Assembly (NCBI RefSeq): GCF_023913755.1
Contig: NZ_JAMXBJ010000025.1
Location: 2,800-54,576, forward strand
DNA: 51,777 nt
From: Pseudarthrobacter cellobiosi
Lineage (GTDB): Bacteria > Actinomycetota > Actinomycetes > Actinomycetales > Micrococcaceae
Direction: 5' to 3'
Position 1 is the first letter of the stretch. Each line of letters begins with the position of its first letter. The notes below the pieces were generated by a model, which was not told the origin of the DNA, did not search any database, and worked only from the letters and a program-made list of their open reading frames with translations. Below, piece by piece: positions 16,801 to 25,354 of the stretch. Made by a program: the position numbers and the translations under genes.

Positions 16801-17290
16801 CCGGCAGGTCCAGCGGCTTGCTGTCGATCAGGTAGAAACGCCCAACGCTGGACTCCGTGCCGTTTTTGGGCAGGTCAAACAAGGCGGACACCGTGATGCG
16901 CGTGCCCGCCGCGTTATCGAATGTCAGGGCGACGGCGGACCAGGTGGCACCGGGGCGCTGGAACGCGCTGGCCGAGCCTTCGCCCACCGCTTTGTCGCCC
17001 ACCTTGCCGCGCATGTACGTGAACGTGGTCCTCTTGTCCTCCACAGCACCGCCGGCACGCTGGGCCGCGGCCTCGTTGGAGCGCGGCCGGGCATCGAACA
17101 CCCGCAGCATGGCATCAAACAGCGTGGACTTGCCCACGCCCGAGTTGCCCGTCAGCAGGGTTCCGTTCCGGTCCACGTGCATCGTGTGGGCTCCATGGAA
17201 CGTGCCCCAGTTGACAACCTGCACCAAGGCGAGGCGCATCTGGCCGGGGTTCGTGAGCTCACCCATCGGCAGCATGGTTGCGATGCTCAC
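13823..17290 (-). CDS. jetC: Wadjet/Mks condensin SMC-like ATPase (JetC/MksB)
   Basis: A 1155-residue MukB/SMC-like ATPase. Walker A is GNSGVGKST (about residue 49), in an N-terminal head beginning [20 protein letters not shown]. Long coiled-coil arms flank a central hinge. The C-terminal head has signature [17 protein letters not shown] and Walker [12 protein letters not shown] near residue 1085. In Wadjet systems JetC forms a loop-extruding motor with JetA and JetB, which senses small circular plasmids that JetD then cleaves. The GTG start overlaps the jetB stop (GTGA). Length and domain order are normal, so the protein looks intact. No jetD follows; the next gene is a convergent tetR. Confidence 0.92.
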   Translation of the reverse strand: MSIATMLPMGELTNPGQMRLALVQVVNWGTFHGAHTMHVDRNGTLLTGNSGVGKSTLFDAMLRVFDARPRSNEAAAQRAGGAVEDKRTTFTYMRGKVGDKAVGEGSASAFQRPGATWSAVALTFDNAAGTRITVSALFDLPKNGTESSVGRFYLIDSKPLDLPAIEDIADKRFTKAALETIFPDAQIFDVHKAFAERFRRLLGISSDQALPLLRVIQAGKGLGGSVNTFFRDQVLDAPATLAAADDVVEEFSNLMSIRQRLEDVRQQRDQLAPVPGLNKEYAQSLLDANRLRELSGEEFEAYKQQLAVTVHQKTLARFKELAQAKAKELGAERSVRDGLAMELRQLETDYNNQGGNAISAIEQSLDNARVGLRLREQVEEAARKALSDAGLQLEWTAVGWEQAHEQAAARSAELKDDSQALQELRFEAFDGHATKKRELAAAQQELLSLKTRKSLLPPSSIENRAAIAAATGVPEDRMPFGGELMDLAEGEEQWRPAAERALRNLATTLLVPGEHFAAVTRYLNDNKVRGALRAVDVSKPLAGGALAVEDAHDGDLLTKLDILASGAVADAGEWIRERIALDFAYPCVEDPNELATLDKGLSLGGVVKRNRHTVEKDDRFTSRQDYVLGFDNAAKLELVAAQVEDLQQELAKAAELAQSREESHQGMSRQLDALRRIAEDHRPWEQVSAAVAADELARIEQRLKDALAAQADLEPLRANIETARQKHQASTEAAAVLQSEYKALDRQLSTADSLLEAARARLEQAPPSAATVTALEPYFTDFGDVGEMHELDNLANRVRTALLGELHAAETRGQATSERLTRIFEGFVREWGSAISADHGTSIGAAGEFEGRYHAIISDGLPAQESEFRQFFNQRTHESFSTLLHLLDEERRSITSRILPLNGILSEVNFHEGSFLELDIKQTLPATAKQFKDAIQNALKARHTRPARAGSGPETGGGDDAELTARYKTLETLVKRLGSPTPEDRRWRAEVLDVRGHLFIQCKEHREVTGPASGKKGGGKRTDVYMHADTGSMSGGERQRFTAFIMAAALSYQLGIAEQGFTTYGTVMMDEAFVLASEEFAGAGIKALHEFGFQLLLAAPENVIDLSRHLGSVTEILRDKRTNRSGVLTAPVIRPRPGAEGQWRSEANPVDIVLR

Positions 17291-18372
17291 TTGTCGTTCC
17301 CTTCCTCGTGGTCGCCAATCGCGCCACCACCGGACACATGCTCTGCATGCTCGCTCGCGCCTCGCTTAGACGCATGCTGCCGCATGTCCCCGGTGTCGTC
17401 GCTCGTGCCCGGAACCTGCGCACCCACGGACGACGACGCCGATGCCGCCCAGGGAGTGGCATCTGAGGAACTGGACGAGGGCCCCGATGCGAGCTTGCGA
17501 GCATCGGGTAGTTCTGGGCCGCTGTCGGAGCCGGGCGGCTCGCTGCTTGCAGCAGAGCCGCCCGGCGGAGGGGCGGGGGCGGCATCGGCGTCGTCGTCCT
17601 CACCGCCTGTGTCGACGTCGAGCTCTATCAGCGCTTCTGTGCCCGTCGGATCTGTCGTGGCTGCTACCAGGGCTTCGATTTGGGCGGGGATGTCGCCGAT
17701 GTTTTCGAAGGGGAGGGCCAGCGGGAGGGCGTTGGAGATGGTGTAGACGTCGTCCAGGCTAGTAGTAAGGAGCAGTTGGCGGGCCAGGAGCTTGGTGATG
17801 GCACGGGTGACCACGTCCGAATCCCGCAGCGCGTCCTGCTGTCCGGCGGGCTGGTAGTGGGCCACGAGGTCAGCGATTTCCTCCCGGGTGATGGTGGCAT
17901 CGGTCTGGGCCGTGACGTGGCGGTCCAGCAGCATCCGCAGGCGGAGCAGCACGATGGTCTCCACCCGGCTCAGTGCCCGCTGTTGGCGCAAGATGCTCGA
18001 TCGGCTGCTGCCGCCGATGGTCTCCGGATCCACCGGGCGGAGGACGGCGATCTTGCGCTCGTGGTCCAGCTGCAGGGTCAGGAACAGCTCGGACAGGCGG
18101 CTGCGCAGGATGATCTGGTTATCCAGCAGCGTGGTCCACAATTTTTCGTCGCGTCCGCCGTCGACGTACGGACCCTTGAGCAGCTTGACCAGCGCCTGGC
18201 GCACCTTCATCGAGAGCACGCCGGTGTCGCCGGGAAACAGTGCGGCGCCGTCCACAAACGTGTCGCGGGGCGTGACTCCGCCGCTGCGCTGGACCACCGG
18301 AATTTCAGGCTCGCCCACCGCAGTTTCGGGGTCGACCGCCGGGGGCGCCGCCGTCGTAATTTCTTCAGTCAT
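17287..18372 (-). CDS. jetB: Wadjet/Mks kleisin partner subunit JetB (DUF4194) with long disordered tail
   Basis: A 361-residue protein. Residues about 40-245 match the DUF4194/MksE-type winged-helix subunit ([40 protein letters not shown], then [12 protein letters not shown]). The last 115 residues are low-complexity, rich in Asp, Ala, Ser, Pro and Gly, and are encoded by DNA containing strong palindromes at 17483-17508 and 17530-17566. Typical family members end without such a tail. The ATG at 18372 is chosen because AGGA precedes it at a good distance; a TTG at 18378 overlapping the jetA stop is an alternative. It is the middle gene of jetA-jetB-jetC. Confidence 0.87.
   Translation of the reverse strand: MTEEITTAAPPAVDPETAVGEPEIPVVQRSGGVTPRDTFVDGAALFPGDTGVLSMKVRQALVKLLKGPYVDGGRDEKLWTTLLDNQIILRSRLSELFLTLQLDHERKIAVLRPVDPETIGGSSRSSILRQQRALSRVETIVLLRLRMLLDRHVTAQTDATITREEIADLVAHYQPAGQQDALRDSDVVTRAITKLLARQLLLTTSLDDVYTISNALPLALPFENIGDIPAQIEALVAATTDPTGTEALIELDVDTGGEDDDADAAPAPPPGGSAASSEPPGSDSGPELPDARKLASGPSSSSSDATPWAASASSSVGAQVPGTSDDTGDMRQHASKRGASEHAEHVSGGGAIGDHEEGNDK
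17483..17566. repeat. Two palindromes inside the jetB 3' coding region
   Basis: CCCGATGC (17483-17490) pairs with 17501-17508. GCCGGGCGGCTC (17530-17541) pairs perfectly with 17555-17566, and the intervening GCTGCTTGCAGC is itself palindromic, extending the stem. Both encode the acidic, low-complexity tail of JetB. A weaker third inverted repeat spans about 17327-17394. Confidence 0.75.
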
Positions 18373-18374
18373 CG

Positions 18375-19835
18375 TCAATCCTTCTTGAGGGTGACCACCG
18401 GCAGGTACGCCGTGCGGGTGGTGCCGTCGATCTGTTCGTAGTCCAGGCCATCCCAGGCATCGCGGTCAAAGGCCGCGCCATCCTGGAGGGCGTGCGAGAG
18501 GAGTGCGCGGATGGAGTTGATGTGCTGTTCCTCCGGCGGGAGCTGCCCCCAGGCCTCGGCCAGGGTGGACGCACCGGCCACGGCGGCCCGGATGGCGTCG
18601 GGACGTGCTTTGCCCGTCCTCGGCGAACGCACGCGGTCCGAGTCGCTGAAGGCAATGGGATCCGCGAGCTTGGGCGGCACGGCGAACTCGTCCGGGTCGT
18701 ACAGCTTGACCATGGCCAGCGATTCGAACCCGGCGTTGAACAGCACCGGACCGCGGACCAGTCCCGGCCGTTCGCGTTCATACGGCAGGGACCTGATGGC
18801 CTGCTCGGCCTCGCGCAGCACCTTCCGGAGACGGACGGACTGGCGGAAGTCGTCGCTCTGGACGTAGGTGTTCAGGCTTTCGCTGAGCTTGCCGTAAATC
18901 CGCTGGATCTGGCTGTGCTGGTGGCGGAGCTCGGCCACCAGGTTCTTGAGCGTCTCGCGGTCCTCCGGCGAAAGGTCGTCGGCGAACTGCCGGCTGAGGA
19001 CCTCACCGATCGCCGACCGGAACCGGAGCTGCTGCTGCGGGTCTTCCAAGAATGCGGTGAAGGAGCGGAAGGTCCTGCCCTCGGGGCTCTGCCGCAGCCG
19101 CTTGTCCGCGTCGAGCACCTGCGCCATGGTGGCGCCTTTGCTCAGCGACTCCTCGATGATCTGGTTGCGCAGCTCGCCCACCAGTTCCTCGATGCGGTCG
19201 CGCATCTTTTTGTAGTCGGCGGGCAGGCCGGCAGCGAGGTCCAGGATGTTCCCGGCGGCTTCCACCGCTTCGTCGTCGTCCAGCAGGCCGTCAAAGTCGC
19301 CGGAGCTGATGTCCTGGATCAGCTGCTGCCGTTCGCCGATCTCGTCCTCAAGGGATTCCAGCCGGGCACTCTGGTCCGGATTGGTCTCGTTGGCCAGCTT
19401 CTCCACGTCGCCCAGGAGCGTGCCCAGCCGGGAACCGTTCAGCGTGGACCGCTCGCTGGAGAGGCTGTCCAGGAATGCAAGCACGCGGGCGGCCGGCTCG
19501 GTGACCTCGTACACGATCTGCCCCGACTGGTTGCGACGGGTCAGGAAATGCTTGCGTGTCCACTCGTCCGCATAGTTCCTGCCGGACGACGTGCCGATGG
19601 CGACACCACCCAGCCCGGGTTCCTGACGCCGGAGCTGCTCAAGGAAGGAGTCGACGTCGGCGTGGAACTCCTCGAGCGGCAGCTGCGGACGGGTGCGGGT
19701 AAAGGAGGCCTGCAGCACCGCGATCACCCACGGCGCCGAGCGCGTCAGGGCCCAGGCGGGTCCCTTTGTGAGGAGTTCGAGGTCCCGGAGCCGGGCACTG
19801 ATCGCGTCAGCGGATGACCTGGCGGAGCGGGGCAC
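18375..19835 (-). CDS. jetA: Wadjet/Mks subunit JetA (DUF3375, kleisin MksF-like)
   Basis: A 486-residue DUF3375 protein, the kleisin-like subunit bridging the ATPase heads in Wadjet condensins. Recognisable stretches include [20 protein letters not shown] near the N-terminus, [20 protein letters not shown] around residue 130 and [20 protein letters not shown] near the C-terminus. Central helices are rich in Glu, Gln and Arg. It is first in the operon; the GTG at 19835 is chosen because GAAGGAG precedes it by 5 bases. jetB follows with almost no gap. The length is normal for the family. Confidence 0.9.
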   Translation of the reverse strand: MPRSARSSADAISARLRDLELLTKGPAWALTRSAPWVIAVLQASFTRTRPQLPLEEFHADVDSFLEQLRRQEPGLGGVAIGTSSGRNYADEWTRKHFLTRRNQSGQIVYEVTEPAARVLAFLDSLSSERSTLNGSRLGTLLGDVEKLANETNPDQSARLESLEDEIGERQQLIQDISSGDFDGLLDDDEAVEAAGNILDLAAGLPADYKKMRDRIEELVGELRNQIIEESLSKGATMAQVLDADKRLRQSPEGRTFRSFTAFLEDPQQQLRFRSAIGEVLSRQFADDLSPEDRETLKNLVAELRHQHSQIQRIYGKLSESLNTYVQSDDFRQSVRLRKVLREAEQAIRSLPYERERPGLVRGPVLFNAGFESLAMVKLYDPDEFAVPPKLADPIAFSDSDRVRSPRTGKARPDAIRAAVAGASTLAEAWGQLPPEEQHINSIRALLSHALQDGAAFDRDAWDGLDYEQIDGTTRTAYLPVVTLKKD

Positions 19836-19986
19836 GCGCTCTCCTTCAGCTGCTGGGGGATGGTTGGGCAGCGCGGATCGCGAAAACTGCCAACTACAAG
19901 GTTAACGCAGGCCCCGCGACCGAATAGTCGTTGTACCTTGCTGGCCGCGGGAGCACACTATTTAGATCACCTGAGAGGAGTTTGTC

Positions 19987-20391
19987 ATGCGTGAAAAAGC
20001 TGTACTGATCACCGGCTTGGCGGCTGCGGCTGTCATTCTGGGTGGCGCGACAGTGGCGGTCGCCGCGAGCACCCGGACCAGCGGAGATCTGCCCTTGAGC
20101 ATGATCGGGGTCAACGTCGACCGATCTTCGCATGTGTCCACCGCTACGGGCTCCAGCCAGGACGACGATGCCAATCTCGCACCACTTGACACTGCTGACC
20201 GGGACCAGGCCGCGAACGCCGCGCTGGCCAGGGTGGGCCAAGGCAGTGTCATCGAGGTGGAACGGGAAAGTGACGGGAACGTGGCCTACGAGGTTGAAGT
20301 CAGGCTGGATAACGGTTCCGAGGTTGAAGTGGGGCTCGGCGCCGACTTCGCGGTCCTGAACCAGGACGCCCCGGAGTTCGACGACGACTAA
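19987..20391 (+). CDS. Secreted PepSY-domain protein
   Basis: A 134-residue protein with an N-terminal signal or anchor helix (AVLITGLAAAAVILGGATVA), a polar linker rich in Asp and Ser, and a C-terminal PepSY-like module: RDQAANAALARVGQGSVIEV then NVAYEVEVRLDNGSEVEVGL. PepSY modules are often linked to protease inhibition or extracytoplasmic regulation; its role here is open. GAGAGGAG precedes the ATG. It stands alone, divergent from jetA. Confidence 0.75.
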   Translation: MREKAVLITGLAAAAVILGGATVAVAASTRTSGDLPLSMIGVNVDRSSHVSTATGSSQDDDANLAPLDTADRDQAANAALARVGQGSVIEVERESDGNVAYEVEVRLDNGSEVEVGLGADFAVLNQDAPEFDDD

Positions 20392-20563
20392 GGGCAAGCG
20401 CGGACAGTGACTTCCGCGACCGCTCCGTGACCTACGTCCCGGTAGCATTGCGATCCCGTATCAACCCGCCGTGACGGCTGGGCAGGTCTGGCTGGGACAC
20501 CTAAGCACCCCCTACGCTCATGCTACTGATCTCAACCGAAGCAACGGCGCAGCAGGGGGAACA

Positions 20564-20854
20564 ATGCAGTTCGACTTAAGTGCAGTGGAGACGGCCACCA
20601 TGGTGTTCATCGGAACCCTGGTGTTTGCCCTGGTTCTGGTGGGCTTCGTCCTGACAGCGGGCTTCCTGGCCCTGGTTCTGGTGGGGGTAGGCAAGTTCGC
20701 CTGGTTCCTCGCCTCCACCACGCTGCTGACGGTGGTCCACGGGATCAACCACGGCTGGGACAGGTTGGTCCACCACGCCTCCACCGTGGAGATCCCCGGG
20801 GACTTCCAGGGTCAGCCATCCCCTAGCACTGGAAGCTACCCGCGGGTAATGTAA
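20564..20854 (+). CDS. Small membrane protein, unrecognised
   Basis: A 96-residue protein with about two hydrophobic helices (TMVFIGTLVFALVLVGFVLT and FLALVLVGVGKFAWFLA) and a polar C-terminal tail. The ATG at 20564 is preceded by AGGGGGA. The first part resembles the N-terminus of the larger protein at 24418-25182 (FFGTLGLALLMFLGLFLLVV and GAGRLFVL), suggesting a shared membrane module. No function can be assigned. Confidence 0.6.
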   Translation: MQFDLSAVETATMVFIGTLVFALVLVGFVLTAGFLALVLVGVGKFAWFLASTTLLTVVHGINHGWDRLVHHASTVEIPGDFQGQPSPSTGSYPRVM

Positions 20855-20929
20855 AGAGACAGCTGAAGGGTTCTCCAACCCGGCGGATCCATGGCTTGAA
20901 CCGGACATCCCGGTCAGAGGAGATACCCT

Positions 20930-22960
20930 ATGAGCTTCGCCACTGACAGTCCCGCCACGAACCCACCTGCCACCGATTTTCCTGCCACGGACGCCCCGGA
21001 CGCCGAAGTCCCCGTCGCCGCGGCCAATATCGGGCCCGAAGCCACCGCAGCGGATGCCCGGGCACTTGCTGAAGCCTCCCGCGAGCTCGGCTGGGACCGG
21101 CCCAGCTTCGCCAAGGGACTCTACCTGGGGAATTTCGACCTCAGCCTCATCCACCCCTGGCCGAAAGCGAAAGCCGATGACGTGGAACGCGGTGAGGCCT
21201 TCATGGAGCGCCTCACCGAGTACGCCCGCACCATGTCCGGCCGCGTGATCGAACGCGAGGCCAGGATCCCGGACGAGTACCTCCAGGGCCTGGCGGGCCT
21301 TGGCGTCTTTGGCATGAAGATCCCGCAGGAGTACGGCGGACTCGGCTTGTCCCTGGTCTACTACGGCAGGGCCCTGGCGTTGCTCGGCAGTGTCCACCCG
21401 AGCATCGGCGCCCTGATCTCCGCGCACCAGTCAATCGGCGTTCCGGAGCCGGTGAAGGTCTTTGGCACGTCGGAGCAGAAACTCGAGTATCTTCCGCGCT
21501 GCGCCGCCGGGGCCATTACGGCGTTCCTCCTGACGGAACCGGACGTGGGCAGCGATCCTGCGCGGATGGGCAGCACTGCGGTTCCCACGGACGACGGCGG
21601 GACTTACGTCCTGGACGGCGTGAAGCTTTGGACCACCAACGGCGTGATTGCCGAACTTGTGGTGGTGATGGCCGTGGTGCCGGCCCACACCGATGCGGAC
21701 GGCACCGAGCATAAGGGCGGCATCAGCGCCTTTGTGGTGGAAATGGACTCCCCCGGCATCACGGTGGAGAACCGCAACACCTTTATGGGACTGCGTGGCA
21801 TCGAAAACGGCGTCACCCGGTTCCACCAGGTGCGCGTGCCCGCGGCCCACAGGCTGGGACGTGAGGGCCAGGGCCTGAAGATCGCGCTCACCACGCTCAA
21901 TACGGGTCGGCTCGCCCTGCCGGCGTTGTGCGTCGCGTCCGGGCGCTGGAGCCTGAAGATCGCCCGGGAATGGTCCAACGCCCGCACCCAGTGGGGCCAG
22001 CCGGTGGGCAAGCATGAGGCAGTGGGCAAGAAGATCGCCTTCATCGCCGCGTCCGCCTTCGCCCTGGATGCCGTCTTCGAACTGTCCGCGGAACTCGCGG
22101 ACGCCGGGCAGAAAGACGTGCGGATCGAGGCGGCCCTGGCCAAGCTGTGGTCCTCGGAGATCAGCTGCCGGATCGCCGACGAACTGGTCCAGATCCGCGG
22201 TGGCCGTGGCTTCGAGACGGCGGAGTCCCTGGAAGCCCGGGGCGAACGTGCGGTTCCGGCCGAGCAGCAGCTGCGCGACCTCCGGATCAACCGGATCTTC
22301 GAGGGTTCCTCGGAGATCATGAAACTGCTCATCGCCCGCGAAGCGGTGGATGCCCACCTTGCCGCCGCCGGCGACCTTGCGTCCGTGGACGCGAGCCTCC
22401 AGGACAAGGCGCGGGCCGCCGTCGGGGCTTCAGGTTTTTATGCCCGCTGGCTGCCCAAACTGGTGGCCGGCGCCGGAATGGACCCCCGGTCCTACAGCGA
22501 CTTCGGCAGGCTGGCCAAGCAACTGCGCTTTGTGGAACGGTCCTCGCGCCGGCTGGCCCGCCAGACGTTCTACGGCATGGGGCGCTGGCAGGCGAAGCTG
22601 GAGTACAAGCAGGCGTTCCTGGGCCGGGTGGTGGATATCGGCGCCGAGCTGTTCGCCATGGCCGCCTGCTGTACCCGGGCAGAGATGATCCTTCGCACCA
22701 CGCCCGAACGTGCCGCCAGTGCCTACGAACTTGCAGAGGCATATTGCGAGCAGGCCCGCGTCCGCATTGACGAGTACTTTGACCAGCTGTGGCGGAACAC
22801 GGACGACGGCGACCACATCCTCTCGCGCAAGGTCCTGGCCGGGGATTACACCTGGCTTGAGGCGGGCGTACTGGATCAGTCGGAGGGCACCGGCCCGTGG
22901 ATCGCCGATGCGACGCCGGGGGCATCCAGCAAGGAGAACCTGCACCGGAAGTACCGCTAG
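20930..22960 (+). CDS. Acyl-CoA dehydrogenase, large form
   Basis: A 676-residue FAD enzyme introducing the trans-2 double bond in acyl-CoA during beta-oxidation. After a low-complexity N-terminus with repeated Pro-Ala-Thr, the acyl-CoA dehydrogenase fold runs from about residue 85: IPQEYGGLGLSLVYYGRALA, TAFLLTEPDVGSDPARMGST (FAD/substrate-contacting strand) and RGGRGFETAESLEARGERAV. FEGSSEIMKLLIA holds the expected catalytic glutamate region. The C-terminal 180 residues are an extra helical domain, as in very-long-chain enzymes of the VLCAD/ACAD9 type, so long-chain substrates are likely. GAGGAG lies just upstream of the ATG. It is not clearly in an operon. Confidence 0.9.
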   Translation: MSFATDSPATNPPATDFPATDAPDAEVPVAAANIGPEATAADARALAEASRELGWDRPSFAKGLYLGNFDLSLIHPWPKAKADDVERGEAFMERLTEYARTMSGRVIEREARIPDEYLQGLAGLGVFGMKIPQEYGGLGLSLVYYGRALALLGSVHPSIGALISAHQSIGVPEPVKVFGTSEQKLEYLPRCAAGAITAFLLTEPDVGSDPARMGSTAVPTDDGGTYVLDGVKLWTTNGVIAELVVVMAVVPAHTDADGTEHKGGISAFVVEMDSPGITVENRNTFMGLRGIENGVTRFHQVRVPAAHRLGREGQGLKIALTTLNTGRLALPALCVASGRWSLKIAREWSNARTQWGQPVGKHEAVGKKIAFIAASAFALDAVFELSAELADAGQKDVRIEAALAKLWSSEISCRIADELVQIRGGRGFETAESLEARGERAVPAEQQLRDLRINRIFEGSSEIMKLLIAREAVDAHLAAAGDLASVDASLQDKARAAVGASGFYARWLPKLVAGAGMDPRSYSDFGRLAKQLRFVERSSRRLARQTFYGMGRWQAKLEYKQAFLGRVVDIGAELFAMAACCTRAEMILRTTPERAASAYELAEAYCEQARVRIDEYFDQLWRNTDDGDHILSRKVLAGDYTWLEAGVLDQSEGTGPWIADATPGASSKENLHRKYR

Positions 22961-23011
22961 CAACTCATAAGCAGGCTTGTTATCGCTGGTCGCCAGTGGT
23001 TGAGTTGACCC

Positions 23012-23803
23012 ATGAGCAACCAAACGGACCCCGAGGACAAATTTCCGCCAACGACGCGGAACGAGAATCTACGGAATGAAACTGCTCGTGACCAAGCCTT
23101 CGCCAATAGCGAGCCCACGCGCGCCTTCGATCAGACGCCGGCGCCGTATGCCGAGCGGGACTATGCGCCGGTGGCCGACGCTTCGGTGCTGGATCCACGC
23201 CTGACGGATCCGCGCCTGACCGACCAGCAGACGGCCGTGGCCAGGGAGAAGGAACAGTTCGGCGGCATCAAAGTGGGCTCGGCCTTTTTCGGCTGGCTCG
23301 CTGCCACCGGCATGGCCGTCCTGCTCACAGCCTTTGTGGCCGCAGCCGGAACCGCGGTAGGCCTGGCGAACAACACCGACGTGAACGAGGCCGTCAACCA
23401 GGTGACGACCAACGGCGCCGTCGGGCTGGTGGGCATCATTGTCCTGCTGGTGGTCCTGTTCGTCTCCTACTACTCCGGCGGCTACGTTGCCGGCCGGATG
23501 GCCCGGTTCAACGGCGCCCGGCAGGGTTTTATGGTGTGGATCTGGGCGCTTATTGCCGCGGTGGTGATTGCTCTGCTGGGCATCATCGCCGGCCAGCAGT
23601 TCAACGTCCTGGCCAACCTGAACAGCTTCCCCCGGATCCCCATCAACGAAGGCGAACTGACGCTCACCAGCATCATTGCCGCCGTTGTGGTGGCCCTGGT
23701 CGCGCTGGTGGGTGCCGTGCTCGGCGGCCTGGCGGGCATGCACTTCCACCGCAAGGTGGACCGGGCAGGCTTCACGCCGGACGAAACGTACAACGGGGGC
23801 TAG
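23012..23803 (+). CDS. Four-helix membrane protein, unrecognised
   Basis: A 263-residue protein. The first 85 residues are hydrophilic and probably cytoplasmic, with a short duplication DPRLTDPRLTD. Four hydrophobic helices follow (starting near WLAATGMAVLLTAFVAAAGT, VGIIVLLVVLFVSYYSGGYV, MVWIWALIAAVVIALLGIIA and IIAAVVVALVALVGAVLGGL). Gly-rich packing motifs (SGGYVAGRMARFNG) resemble small integral proteins of the YrzE type. Function unknown. Its stop overlaps the convergent YchJ stop by 4 bases. Confidence 0.7.
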   Translation: MSNQTDPEDKFPPTTRNENLRNETARDQAFANSEPTRAFDQTPAPYAERDYAPVADASVLDPRLTDPRLTDQQTAVAREKEQFGGIKVGSAFFGWLAATGMAVLLTAFVAAAGTAVGLANNTDVNEAVNQVTTNGAVGLVGIIVLLVVLFVSYYSGGYVAGRMARFNGARQGFMVWIWALIAAVVIALLGIIAGQQFNVLANLNSFPRIPINEGELTLTSIIAAVVVALVALVGAVLGGLAGMHFHRKVDRAGFTPDETYNGG

Positions 23804-24201
23804 GCGAGCATCACGGCGTCGACGTAGTACCAGCGGCGGTTCTCGCGGACGAAGCGGCTGGTTTCGTGGTGGACTCCGCGTTCGCCGTTGTGCCGGAAGT
23901 GGGCTTTGAACTCCACGGTCCCCTCAGTATCCAATGGGCCGCCGCGGCTCGTGGACAGAACGTCCAGGCGGCGCCACTCCATGGCCGGGTCCAGGTCCAG
24001 GTCCGAAGGTGCAGTATCCGGGTGCCAGGTTTTCCGGAGGTATTCGGCGTCCAGCAGGACAAAGGCGCTGTAGCGGGAGCGCATCAGCTGCTCCGCCGTG
24101 GCGGCTTCGGCCCCGCCATTATGGAACCGCCCGCAGCAATCCGCGTAGGCCTCGCCGGACAGGCAAGCGCAGGGGCCGGCGTCGATCGGATTCTCGGGCA
24201 T
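23800..24201 (-). CDS. YchJ-family protein with SEC-C zinc motif
   Basis: A 133-residue UPF0225/YchJ protein. The N-terminal SEC-C-like zinc site is CACLSGEAYADCCGRFHNG. A second part, EQLMRSRYSAFVLLDAEYL followed by TWHPDTAP and FVRENRRWYYVDAVML, forms an NTF2-like fold. The biochemical role of the family is not established. The gene is convergent with the membrane protein to its left. Confidence 0.88.
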   Translation of the reverse strand: MPENPIDAGPCACLSGEAYADCCGRFHNGGAEAATAEQLMRSRYSAFVLLDAEYLRKTWHPDTAPSDLDLDPAMEWRRLDVLSTSRGGPLDTEGTVEFKAHFRHNGERGVHHETSRFVRENRRWYYVDAVMLA

Positions 24202-24417
24202 GGTGCTCCTGTCGCGGTTGTCCGGACCTTGTGGGTCCCTTCCGACTATAGGCCGCGGCCGGTGTGGTCATATCCGGTAACAGCTTCGAAACAACCTCGG
24301 ACGAACCCCGCCCGGGAGCGGCAGGACCGAAAAATAGTCCGTAAGGTGGAGGAGGGCTGTTGCCCGTGGTGATGAGTGCCGGGACGGACTCCGCCGCCGG
24401 CAGAGAGGAGAGATGAC

Positions 24418-25182
24418 GTGGGAGATTCAACGACGATCGCTCTCAACCTGACTTTTTTCGGCACGCTCGGCCTGGCGCTCCTGATGTTCCTGGGCCTGTT
24501 CCTGCTGGTGGTCATCACCTTGCTGCTTGCGGGCGCCGGGCGGCTGTTTGTGCTGACCGTAATGGCCCTCTTTGGGCGGCTCCCCAAACACGAAGCCCTC
24601 CCCCTGGTCCGCCTGACCGGGGAGTCCGTGCCGCCGTCGGGCGCCCCCGTTGAAACGCACGACGACGGCGCTGCCGCCCCGGCCGCAGTGAGCGCGCCGC
24701 GCGACTGGCGCAAAGCCCTTCAAGACGCCCGCACCTTCCTGAAACCCTCCGAACTCCGGCCCCGCTTCCACCATGCGGTGGAGCATCACCCGCTGCTCAC
24801 CGCGGCCCGCAAGGAACCCCCGGTGCTCGCCGAGGACTGGGCTGCCGCGGTGGCCGAAGCGGATGCCCGGGCCATGGCGCGCGCCCGGGCCGCCGTCCCC
24901 GAAATCAAGATCTCGGTCCGCGATCTTCCCGGCCCCTCCGTTCCCGCAGCGAAGGTGGAAGCGGTGGCTCCGTTGGTGGAGTCGGCGCTGCACCAGGACA
25001 ACCCTGCGCGGGACAATTCCAACCGCGACCCCAGCCGTGAGAGCGCCGGCCTTGGGGCCGCCCGCTCCTTCACGAAGCCGCCCGCCCCCGCGCCCCTGTC
25101 CCTGCTGGACACCGGCTCGCTGGTGTCGTTGTCCGGCCACGCGAACGTCCTCAAGGCCAAGCTGCCTGCCGACCGGAGCTGA
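24418..25182 (+). CDS. Membrane-anchored protein with long cytoplasmic tail, unrecognised
   Basis: A 254-residue protein read from the GTG at 24418, chosen because GAGAGGAGAG lies 6 bases upstream. Two hydrophobic helices lie in the first 50 residues (FFGTLGLALLMFLGLFLLVV then GAGRLFVLTVMALFG). The remainder is hydrophilic, rich in Ala, Pro, Arg and Asp, without recognised domains. The N-terminal module resembles the small protein at 20564-20854. Unknown function. Confidence 0.6.
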   Translation: MGDSTTIALNLTFFGTLGLALLMFLGLFLLVVITLLLAGAGRLFVLTVMALFGRLPKHEALPLVRLTGESVPPSGAPVETHDDGAAAPAAVSAPRDWRKALQDARTFLKPSELRPRFHHAVEHHPLLTAARKEPPVLAEDWAAAVAEADARAMARARAAVPEIKISVRDLPGPSVPAAKVEAVAPLVESALHQDNPARDNSNRDPSRESAGLGAARSFTKPPAPAPLSLLDTGSLVSLSGHANVLKAKLPADRS

Positions 25183-25354
25183 GGACCGTGCGGCTCCCGG
25201 GCCGTCACAAACCGTCACTGCCCCGGCCCGCGTTACCCCGTGCTACGAAAAGCGAAGCACCATGGCGCTTTCCTGCAGCACACCGCCGAATTTGTGTAGC
25301 GTCGTGACGATCCACAGCAATCCGCGTGGGAAATCGATCGTGAGGAGCCGGGGA

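Noticed and set aside
15110..17746. Long plus-strand open frame opposite jetC and jetB
   Set aside because: It is the antisense shadow of two clearly conserved genes in high-GC DNA. It has no start signal or family.
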